A DNA stretch of 64,000 nt from Cydia pomonella. Its lineage: Eukaryota > Arthropoda > Insecta > Lepidoptera > Tortricidae. Below, piece after piece: positions 1-10,300 of the stretch. Position numbers and translations under genes: made by a program. Position 1 is the stretch's first letter. Every line of letters starts with the position of its first letter. Under the pieces are notes generated by a model. That model searched no databases. It was not told where the DNA came from and was given only the letters and a program-made list of their open reading frames with translations. Location: assembly GCF_033807575.1 (NCBI RefSeq), contig NC_084730.1:9159986-9223985 (forward strand), given 5' to 3'.

Positions 1-293
1 GACAAACAACATGAAAGTCGCTAGTACGGAAGGTGGAGGTAAGGAAATAAATCTCCATGTACCAAAAAGTGTCATCAAAAAATCTTAAATAGGTGGCGCT
101 ACAATACCTAGAATACTTGAACAAAAAAATCAAATCATAGACAGCGCACTTCACTCCGTCAATAGCGCCTAGGTTCTTAGCTACTCTAGCGCTACTCTGG
201 AGAGATTTGGAACTATTATTTATAGCTGACAGCTGGACACTTGCAACAGTTCTACCATAAGAGATGTCACTCCTCTTAATTCCACACTCCATA
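1..293 (-). mobile_element. MITE fragment (GGCCGCGTAGCCAACG family)
   Basis: Matches the interior of the complete element at 9301-10202 in reverse (cagctggacacttgcaacag, tagacagcgcacttcactcc), and the fragment at 21480-21730. It lacks the 479-bp insertion that splits the 9301 copy, so it shows the pre-insertion state. Its outer end is cut by the window start. Confidence 0.75.
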
Positions 294-625
294 GTCGCTA
301 GAGGCTTCATACTATTGTCATTGGGACAAAGGTACGAAATGGGTCACAAACAGTGGTACTGGTCACAAATGAAATCTTTTGACTGTACATTTAATTAAAA
401 AAAAAAAACATAAAAAGTTATTTATTGCTGCATATAACGTTGCTGTAACACGCGTATATTTAACTCCACCAAAAAATTCAAAACTATGATATACCAATAT
501 CATTTCGAACATCGATCGTCCAAAATATTACTTGCGTTTATCCTCGTCCTGTCCAACATACTCAGTTTTAGCTATTGTTATTTGGAAAATAAGACTTAAT
601 TTTCCTCTGTTTCACGTTATAAGTA

Positions 626-922
626 AAAAAAACCGGACAAGTGCGAGTCGGACTCGCGCACGAAGGGTTCCGTACCATAATTTATAAAAAACGGCAAAAA
701 ATATGTTTGTTGTATGGGAGCCCCCCTTAAATATTTATTTTGTTCTGTTTTTCGTATTTGTTGTTATAGCGGCAACAGAAATCCATCACATGTGAAAATT
801 TCAACTGTCTAGCTATCACGGTTCATGAGATACAGCCTGGTGACAGACGGACGGATGGACGGACAACGAAGTCTCAGTAATAGGGTCCCGTTTGACCCTT
901 TGGGTACGGAACCCTAAAAAAG
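626..922 (+). mobile_element. Lepidopteran AAGTGCGAGTCGGACTCGC / GGTTCCGTACC repeat
   Basis: Begins caagtgcgagtcggactcgc followed by gaagggttccgtacc and ends with the mirror-like tacggaaccctaaaaa. The same ends recur at 20533-21385, 38455-39135, 41985-42470 and 48365-48790. The interior has acagacggacggatggacgg. No coding capacity, so a non-autonomous element; the class is not settled from sequence alone. Confidence 0.7.
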
Positions 923-1011
923 AAGTTGTAGTGTAACCTCAAACTATCCAGGCTTTTCATTGATAACTTGCTAAAAATGGAATGTCCTTTATTTATCCCA
1001 AATGGGCAGGG

Positions 1012-1345
1012 GAGGAAGCGCTGGTGGCCTAGCGGTAAGAGCGTGCGACTTGCAATCCGGAGGTCGCGGGTTCAAACCCCGGCTCGTACCAATGAGTTTT
1101 TTGGAACTTATGTACGAAATATCATTTGATATTTACCAGTCGCTTTTCGGTGAAGGAAAACATCGTGAGGAAACCGGACTAATCCCAACAAGGCCTAGTT
1201 TACCCTCTGGGTTGGAAGGGCAGATGGCAGTCGCTTTCGTAAAAACTAGTGCCTACGCCAAATCTTGGGATTAGTTGTCAAGCGGACCCCAGGCTCCCAT
1301 GAGCCGTGGCAAAATGCCGGGACAACGCGAGGAAGAAGAGGAGGG
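1012..1345 (+). mobile_element. SINE family A (tRNA-derived head)
   Basis: The head resembles a tRNA: A box tggcctagcggtaaga, cttgcaa in the anticodon-loop position, B box gggttcaaacc, ending ctcgtacca. A conserved body follows (catcgtgaggaaaccggact) and the tail is ccgggacaacgcgaggaaga with GAA repeats. Other copies: 36704-37090, 39855-40185, 52745-53070, 63304-63632; headless at 17020-17225 and 53145-53335. A SINE head rather than a working tRNA gene. Confidence 0.85.
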
Positions 1346-1430
1346 CAGGACGAGGATGAGTAATCAGGCCCTAACGCAAGTGTAGAAAGAATTGTACTTC
1401 TATTACTAAAGTAAAACTTCTATTCCACAG

Positions 1431-1692
1431 ATCTCTACGAGAATTTAAACCGGAAGATTTTGGTCTCCCACCCTTCCCCGAAACACCAGCCAAAGGCAAA
1501 CCCATTTCAGCTCGCGTCGAACAAGAATTTAAAGCAGAAAACACTGAAACTAAGAAGGATAAACCCATACAGCCGACTGCTTTGCTTGTTGAAAATATAT
1601 CCAAGTCGTCGAGAATATCTAGAATAAGGGCACAAATGTCACTTTTGATGGACAAAAAACAGCTAGTTGGCAGTCCAGCAGCATCTAGATAA
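1431..1692 (+). CDS. Terminal coding exon of an unrecognised gene
   Basis: It follows a T-rich acceptor (cttctattccacag) and stays open for 86 codons to TAA at 1690-1692: SLREFKPEDFGLPPFPETPA, then a charged stretch KAENTETKKDKPIQP, then RISRIRAQMSLLMDKKQL and a Ser/Ala-rich end. Composition and codon use look like real coding sequence and differ from the AT-rich flanks. The middle is Lys/Glu-rich and probably disordered; the end may form a helix. I do not recognise the family. A SINE sits just upstream (1012-1345), so earlier exons are left of the window. Confidence 0.5.
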
Positions 1693-2880
1693 AATTAAAA
1701 GTTGTAAGGATTTTTGTAAAGCTCTTGATAAGGTTGAGCATGCTTCTACTGAAAAAAAAAAGGTTTTAAATGGAATATGTGGTAATCTCCTTCGCCAGAT
1801 TAATTTTAAATTGACCACATAAACCTAATTTATTGTAGTTAGTACGCTTTAACCGATGAAAATTCAACCATACCTGGTGTATCTCTGGGTTCAATACTGG
1901 GACCACTATTGTAAAAAAATATCAATTATACCATGCCTTTCTACTATGTACCCTAAAATTGTAGGCTTTTGTGTTTGCTGATGACCTCAAGATTAACAAA
2001 ATCCTTTTTAGTGATAAAGATAATCAACGAATAAATATCGAACAAGACCATAAAGAACAAAACATTGACTAAACCAAGATGGATGAGTCTATATAGCCAA
2101 CTAAATTATGCTTATTGAAATAATGTTCATGTTATTAAGCACTTCAATACTTAATGAAGCCACAAATGTCAATTGATAGTTGGTTTTCTGGTCAGTATCT
2201 AGTTAAAATTAAAACCTGAGCTTAACTTTATGAAATCCATTATAGACTTTATTATATATGCTCATTAAAGGTTTACATAATACCGTTTTAAAATTTAAAG
2301 TCGTTTTCTTTTAAAAAACGAATCTTAATTTCAAATTACTTTTCGTACAATGCCTCTTTGAAATCTTCCTGTCTGCAAAAAGCCTATAAAATGAGAACTA
2401 TGAACCTAATGAAATACATACAATTTTATTTGGAAAGCTAGTTCACTTATTTGAAAAATAATCTAAAACAAATGAACATACTCTGTTTTTTGCAAAATAA
2501 GGATTGTATAAAGAAATGATTAGTGGTTCTTTGAAAATGATATAATAATGGTGTAAGACAGGAAGTTTCGCGAATAGGGTATATGGTGTTTGCGTGGTGA
2601 ACTATTGGACATTGTGATAAGGTTATTCAACCCTTTAACCTTTTGAACGCCAAGAACACCTAAAGGCGTCGTTACTAGTCGTGCCCACAGCGCCAAGGAC
2701 AACTGTGACAGTGTCAAAAATTAAGAAAAAATGTAACCCTATCACTCTATGAAAGATGGTTCAAAATACTTGGTACTAATTAAAATACCTTGAGGCGTCC
2801 TAATTTTGATAAGTTAAATGTTATAGCAAGTACTTGCTCGCATCCATAATTGCCAAAAAATGATTGATGATTACCTAAAG
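1693..2880. other. AT-rich sequence without a recognised gene
   Basis: Downstream of the terminal exon ending at 1692, so it may include that gene's 3' UTR. I see no convincing coding exon, inverted-repeat element or SINE here; short open frames look like chance. Confidence 0.5.
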
Positions 2881-2885
2881 TTAAT

Positions 2886-3098
2886 GTATGCACCCGGATC
2901 GGTGGGCCAAATTGGCTACCGAATGGACACCGCAGATTAGCCGGGGCAGAGGCAGACCAAAAAAGAGATGGCGGGATGACCTCGACGCTTTTTGCAGAGA
3001 CTGGCGGGAACATACTTCAAACCGTGATGAGTGGTGGAAAAAGGAGTCTTTGCCCAGCAGTGGGACACAAAATAGGCTATTAAAAAAAAAAAACAATT
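2886..3098 (+). mobile_element. 3' tail of an RTE-like non-LTR retrotransposon
   Basis: Reads HPDRWAKLATEWTPQISRGR then GRPKKRWRDDLDAFCRDWRE, the characteristic end of RTE/craniofacial-protein-2-like reverse transcriptase ORFs. Then LPSSGTQN (cccagcagtgggacac) and an A-rich end. Only the last 60 or so codons remain: a 5'-truncated insertion. Confidence 0.8.
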
Positions 3099-3289
3099 TA
3101 AACATAGTTTTTTTTATATATGACTTCGAATTTAAAAACAACCAATTTTGACAAGTACATTCGATCCGCATACATATCATATATTACGAGTATACACTTT
3201 TACTATTAGAAGTATTAGAACAAATGAAATTATTTTTAGAAAATATTTTAATTTGTTTTTATTTCAAGTAGAAACACTACTATATAAAT

Positions 3290-3437
3290 TATAAACTGAA
3301 ATAAATGTCATATACTAAGAAAAAGCACCATATCAGGCACCCGTCGCGATAGCAGAGGACGCTGGTTTGATTCCAGCCTGGGGCACTGGAAGCCTTGGTC
3401 ACTTTTTCTTAGTATATGACATTTATTTCAGTTTATA
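3290..3437. mobile_element. Foldback element with a tRNA-like B box inside
   Basis: 36-base inverted arms (tataaactgaaataaatgtc and onward to ctaagaaaaag) frame a 76-base core containing ggtttgattccagcc, a pol III B-box-like word. A relative with only the left arm is at 24988-25110 (ggttagattcccgcc in the core). Confidence 0.75.
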
Positions 3438-3495
3438 TACACTTTTGCTGAAAATAAATAAAGCAAGGACCTTTGAAATATACTGGATTTAATAT

Positions 3496-3907
3496 ATACA
3501 CCGTGGGATGGAAGAACCCGACAGTTAACTACGCATTTCTGAGGTCATAAGGAGCAAAAAATTGTATATGAGTTTAGTTCAAATTTGCGTTTTTTTTGTG
3601 TTTTCTGCACACGATACTTTATTTCTTAAAACATTGCAACGAATAACTAAAGTTTATTTATTTATTTACAGATATATATTGCGAGTTTCCTTTAAAACTT
3701 CTATCTTATGTCAGTAGGTATGTCTAAACCAAGTCATCTCGTGGCAAAGTCGCAGCCAAAACGGCGTTTTTCACTAAACTATTACAGAAACAGAATTATC
3801 TCTAAAACACGACCGATTTCAGAAAACTCTGTATCACATTTTAGTCTCTAAATGCAGTCAAAAATACACTTTTAAAATCTGTCGAGTTTTACCAGCCCAC
3901 GGTGTAT
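3496..3907. mobile_element. MITE with ATACACCGTGGG inverted ends
   Basis: Left end atacaccgtgggatgg, right end ccagcccacggtgtat; about 28 bases of imperfect terminal inverted repeat (TIR). The interior is AT-rich and non-coding. Confidence 0.7.
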
Positions 3908-4197
3908 GTATAATATAGGTATGTAACTATGTGTATATTTTTTCTTTAACCCTTTTCGAGGCCGCACCAATCTACAAGGTTTTCCCAAAAAACTCAAATA
4001 TATTCCAATTATTCCAGCTTTGATGATTCATTTGAAGACAAGTAACATTTCCTGAAAGTGTAATCTAATTTGAACCTTCAATCGAAATGCTAAAGTTGAA
4101 ATTCTAATGGCGCGTATGTGGTCGATAAATCGTACTACGCCTGGAAAAGGGTTAATATGTATTTAATTAAAAAACAAACAAAATAATAAAATATTTA

Positions 4198-4302
4198 TTA
4201 AAAACTAGCTAAAACCCAGACAAACCAGCAAACGTAACTACATAATGTATAAATAGCGTACAGGTACAGCGCGCCAACCAGGTAGTTTAGCACCCTCAGG
4301 AC
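4198..4302 (-). CDS. FAR coding exon 12 (C-terminal hydrophobic tail and stop)
   Basis: 105 bases, 34 residues and TAA. Reads VLRVLNYLVGALYLYAIYTL then CSYVCWFVWVLASF, a strongly hydrophobic tail as in many insect FARs, likely a membrane anchor. Acceptor tgtattttcag. The stop overlaps AATAAA (TTTTAATAAATATT), which could be the poly(A) signal, though it would be unusually close. Confidence 0.9.
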   Translation of the reverse strand, partial: VLRVLNYLVGALYLYAIYTLCSYVCWFVWVLASF

Positions 4303-7300
4303 CTGAAAATACATTTATTTTTTAATATTAAATAAATAAATTAATATTTGGGCCTACGTTTGTAAGGTCCTTCACTACTGTCTTATTGAATAAGAATGAT
4401 TTCTTCATTCTTGAGCATTTACTGCAGAAAAGAACCATTTTAAGAAAGAAAACATAGTAGTAGTAAGATATAGGTCGCGGATAAAATGGGGCATTTATGG
4501 CCGAGTTATATATTCTACTTTTCACTTCGATTGTGAGTACAATATACAATTTACCGTTTTTATCCAAGACTGAAGAAAATCGTACTCGGGCTGGTCGGGG
4601 GTGCGCCAGCTGCAGCGAGTGCAGCGGCAGTTAGTATGTATGTATATACTTTATTGTATACAAATAAAAACACGAGAAACACAGTTACAGAGTAAATTAA
4701 ATACAACAAAGGCGAACTTATACCTGTATGGGATCTCTTCCAGTTAACCTTTGAGGAAAGTATGAAAAATATGTAAGTGAAGTTTGAAGTAGTTTGAGGT
4801 TAGTATGGCAGATTGTAGACTTTATTGCAAAGTTAATAAGGGTTGTAGATGATTTTACTTTATGCTTTAGAGCATAATAAGCAACTTTATGCTGCTTACA
4901 TGCGACTTAAATGACAATTTCACGAGCATAGAATTAAAAAATACATTGATTTAACACCACAATACAGTACAGTCGCCTTCAGATATATCCGAGCGGCTGA
5001 GGTGGCAAATATCTGAGCACGCACTAAACGTCTTGACATTAGAGGCGTGTTCAGATATTTGTGAGCACCCTGGCCGCTCCGATATTTCTGATGGCGACTG
5101 TACATAAAAAAGAACAAGAAGACATGCAGACATTAAAGAACATTTGGACGCTAAAATAGGATCCTCACTCAGCATAATGCCGCGGCAATCCGTGGCGCTG
5201 GTTTTCAGTGGGGACCTGATTTAAACTATGAGTTACGTACGCAAAAATTTTACGATAGGTACCTGTTGCTTCTTGACGGCATAGTTGGTGTCTCGAAGCC
5301 CATCCTTGATGATGTACTTCCTTAGACCGATGGCCCACGTGACCATCTGTTCGGTCCAGTTCATCTTCTCCACGTCGAAATTGTAGATATCTTTATCTAT
5401 GCAAAAAAAAATGTTTTATAGACTCATTGCTGTATTTTTTAAAGAATAGTAAAATCATATAGGTATTATACCTAAAACCTAAAACATTTTCATGTAAAAT
5501 GTTGACAAAACGAAACTATAAGGCTCGCACTGTCAAAAAGTTATCAGATCATGTAGAGCCAAGCTTCTAACTCTACAAGCCCTAACTTCAGAAACTCTAG
5601 ATGTTAGTCAAAATATGTGGTATGGCCGTTTCCGGCCCTACATTACGTACATTTTTAGATCTCTAGCATCATAATTGGCTCATACAAAATTTCATCCCCT
5701 AGTTTAAGGGTTTGGGGGGGGGGGGGGGGTAAAAGTTCAAAGTTCTCGTTTTTTTTGTTTGTGTGCTAATGCTAGCTTACATACGAAATTTCAGCTCTCT
5801 AGGACTTCAGGAAGTGCCCTAAAAGTTTTGATCAGTGAGTGAGTGAGTCAGTGACGAAAACGAGGTGTTTTAGATATCTTAAGTGTAAGAGCTATGTACA
5901 TAATTTAAACTTTCTCTTTAATAAGTCCACTTCTACATATTCTTACCCGAGACTTGTTTTTATATATATATATAAATATTATGGGACATTATTACACAAA
6001 TTGACTAAGTCCCACAGTAAGCTCAATAAGGCTCGTGTTGAGGGTACATAGACAACGATATATATAATATATAAATATTTATAAATACTTAAATACATAG
6101 AAAACACCCATGACTCAGGAACAAATATCCATGCTCATCACACAAATAAATGCCCTTACCAGGATTTGAACTCGTGACCATCAGCTTCGTAGGCAGGGTC
6201 AAACCGGTCTAGCCACCCACTAGGTCAAACCGGTCGTCACTCGTTTATCTGGTATAATCCAAACTCAAGTTGAGGGTTCAAAACAACGACGAAGCGCTTC
6301 GAGAAAAGGTGGGTAGTGCCCTTGCGCTTCGCTTGGCCCGACTTGGTCACTACCGTGCCCCCAAATATCTATGTCTGGTATAGGTAAAAAACTTAAGTAA
6401 GTCACCTGTTGTATGTAGTTGTGACGTGTTCGAATATACATTTGTTTTGTTTGTGTGTGTCTTTTAATCATGTATTGTCTATTCGAACACGTCACAACTA
6501 CATACAACAGGTGACTTACTTAAGTTTTTTACCTATACGAGTTTTTGTTGCTAGAAATTGTAAAAGTATAATGATACAATATGCAGTAACATGGTATATT
6601 GTGATTATAAACTAAATAATAACTAAAATAACACTAATAATATTTCTTTTTTTTTTAGTTTGAGCTAATGCAGGATGGTCTAATAATAATTCTAAAAATG
6701 ACCCCTGTGGCATAGTACCGAAGACGCTGGCAGCATTTCCTCGCTGGATTGTTGGACGTTGAGCGAGGAAGCTGCCAGCTCTTCGGTCTCCTGTGACATA
6801 ATCTACTATTTAGTCACCTGTTCTAGATAGGCTCTCTTGCAGCTGCACCAAGTTTTCATCTTTGAAGTGGAACTCGTGGCAGGTGAAGTAAGCCAGCACC
6901 GAGGATAGGTTGTAAGCCGTTCTGTAGATCTTCATCGCCCTAAAAACAACGAATAAACCATATAACAGCATGTTATTTCGATCTCCGTTAATTTCAAGAT
7001 TAAATTAGGTTACTTTATTTTTATCAGATAAGGCTCGTAAGTTAAAAATGAAGCCTAAAATGGACACACCATTTTAGGCTTCATTTTAGACAACGAAGTA
7101 AGTGAGGTAGTATTTTCCTCGCGTTGGTGTGGTGAAAATTTTTGTTTCACTCTGAGGCAAAGCTTGTTTAACCCTCGTGCCTTGAAACCCTCGCAACCCT
7201 CAAGATTCCAGTTCTCGAATCACTCGCTACGCTCGTGGTTCAATTTTGGAAACTTTCGCTTGCTCGGGTATCAATATTAACACGAGCGGTTAAACAACAA

Positions 7301-10300
7301 CTTTGCCCCCTTGTAAAACAAATAACTATTTTGTGACTTACTTTGGCTTCTTCCCCAGTAACATAAGAGCGCCATCAGCCAGGTATCCCGGTATATAATG
7401 TAACAGCCAGGTCAGCAGCACGAACACCCATCGGACCCTCGTGTGGATGTCGAAGTTGTACCAGATGGCCTTGGGAGTGCCGCAATACACCGCTTTGGAG
7501 TAGGATATCTCGAAGATGTCTCCTGAAACAGTAAATAAATAAGCTATTAAATATGTTTGTACCTACTCGTATATTCGGATATCGGGATAGTTATGATTTA
7601 TAGAACGTATATCTTCTAAACTGTCTGGTAATTTTTCTGATTATTTTCGCCACGGGAATTAGATCAATGTTCCCACTGAGTTTCTATGCAGTTCTCTCAG
7701 CAGCTGTACATAAAACTTACTCTATTTGTAGAGTGTCTCAAGGTATATATTTTTGTATCCTTCTGTCCATTTCGGTGGCGAATTACCGCGGCCCAGGCGC
7801 TAGGCGGCCGCTATGGTGATGTTGTTGGGAATAATAAATATTTATAAAGACTTATGCCATTTCTTAGAATTCCTCGCCGGTGAAATGAGATATATTTCCC
7901 GTGGCGCATTTCCGTGGTCCAAGCGGACGCTATGGTGACGTTGTGGACGTAGTCCATGTAAATTAAACAGATTTTGCACAAAACTTACGCCATTTTGTAG
8001 GGTTCCTCACCGGTGACACGGTATATATCTTAATCACCTTCTGTCCATTTCCGTGGCTCTATATTCCACGAAAAAAATATAATGAAACTTACGCCATTTC
8101 TTAGGGTTCCTCGCCGGTGACACCGTATATATCTTGATATCCTTCTGTCCGTTTCGGTGGCGCGTTCCCGTGGCCCAGGCGGCCGCTATGGTTGCATTAT
8201 TGACATAGTCCACGGGAATCAGGTCGATGTATGTGTCGTCGTTGGCCATTATTGTGTGGATGACGCCCAAACCGCAGCCGAGGAAAAGCTGGAATTAATG
8301 GTAAGAGGAAACATTAGTGGTCATATTTCCATACAAACGTGCTTGACATTTTCCTCTCTCGATTTCGGCTATCTAATATTGTTTTATATGAGTTCAATAC
8401 CTGTGCCTGTATGTTTTGCTTTTTTAATATTCTTGTTTTTATAAGAAATTGGGTTCACTTCAAAAAGTGCTAAAATAGCCAAATAAATGCGCCGTAAACA
8501 GACGCCTAGCGTACAAAATGCGCAACCATAAACGCAAAAATCAACACGGTCAGGCACAGATAATTTCTTTCTCATTCCGTTCCCAAAAAATCGATACGAT
8601 TGGTTAAGTTTTGGAGGAGGAAAATGTCGCGAATGAAACCTCGATTTCTGAGATTTTTACGCAGATGCAACCGTCCTTATCGCACTAATTTTAGGAGTCA
8701 CCACCGACGGAGATATCAACCTAAAATTCTCAAATTTGAGAGGGGGCTCAGCTGGTATTTCCTCTTAAGTATTTAGTCCGTTTTCACGATTAACTTTTCA
8801 GCTTCGGAGGAAGAAATTTAAGTAACTAATGGACCCGGGTACGTCCTTAAACTACGTCCACAAGAGAGGTATGGGCATTGTGAATGTCATCTTGCTCTGT
8901 GTGGTAGGGCACAGCACAGCGGATGTCATTCCAGATCTAGAGCAGAGCCCAACTGGGGAAGTACCTCCACCTTACAGAAAACCGCAGCCAAATAACACTA
9001 GACCCTACTCATAGTGTTGTGTTCCTGCCGGTGAGTAAGGTTGCCAGAGCTCAACGAGGGTGCGGAGTGTTAGGGTCGGCAACGCGCATGTGACTCCTCT
9101 GGAGTTGCAGGCGTACATAGGCTACGGATACTGCTTACCATCAGGCGGGCCGTATGCTTGTTTGCCACCGATGTAGTATAAAAAAAAATACTAAGGGCCT
9201 GTTTCACAATGTCTAAGTAAAGTCCTGAATAAGCTACTTGCCACTTATCTGACGAATAAAGTCATCGTTGGCGTGTCACAATCTTCAAACAAGCTCAACA
9301 GGCCGCGTAGCCAACGTTACAATCGTTACCGCTCCGTAGCGTAGCGTAGTCATCTCTCTCTATTATGGAGTGTGGAATAGGGTTGTTTCCAATTTTTTGA
9401 AACGCTTGTATTACGTTCTATATTAACTAAAAGTTGCCCTAAAATTCAACTTTTATACTAAAAACGGCTTTAAATATGTTAAATTAACAAAATATATTTT
9501 GACAGATGCTTTCGCGCCCAAAACGCTCTTTGAAAATTGTGTGACGTCACAGTTTACGGTTTGACACATAACTACATACACACGTAGAAGATACGAACTG
9601 TCAACTGACATTTGTCATTTGTTGTTTATCGCCTAACTGTCAACAGTGTCAATCCGAGAGTTGTGACGTCATCAGAATCTTCAATGACGTTTCGAGTTTG
9701 GGCACGTGACGTGTGCCAAAAGATATTTTAAATTCAATATTTACAAAAATATGGTCATTACAGGTCCCCTAAAAGTAGTTTAACATGTTCTTATAATCCA
9801 AAAGAATTTATTGGGATACAATTCTGCCCTAAGATTTGTAGATGGAAACAACCCTATTAAGAGGAGTGCCGTCTCTTATGGTAGAACTGTTGCAAGTGTC
9901 CAGCTGTGAGCTATAAATAGTTCCAAATCTCGCCAGAGTAGCGCTAGAGTAACTAACTAAGAACCTATGCGTTATTGACGGAGTGAATTGCGCTGTCTAT
10001 GATTTGATTTTTTGTTCAAGTACTCTAGGTATTGTAGCGCCACCTATTTAAAGTTTTTTGATGACACTTTTTGGTACACGGAGATTTCGTTCCTTATCTC
10101 CACCTTCCGTATCTCTTTATGACTCTTCCATATTAGTGCGACTGGGACAGTTGCGTTTCGTTCGCCACGGAGCGTGAACGATATGCATGTTGGCTACGCG
10201 GACTGGTAGATAAAGTGCTAAGTTCGCAGGAAGTTTGATCTGGTAGTTAATTTATGAATTAATTATCTATCCAATACTTTACTTGGACATTGTGAAACGG

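Noticed and set aside
1012..1092. A working tRNA gene (TGC in the anticodon position)
   Set aside because: The same tRNA-like sequence heads several copies of a 330-bp repeat in this window and the acceptor stem pairs poorly; it is a SINE head.
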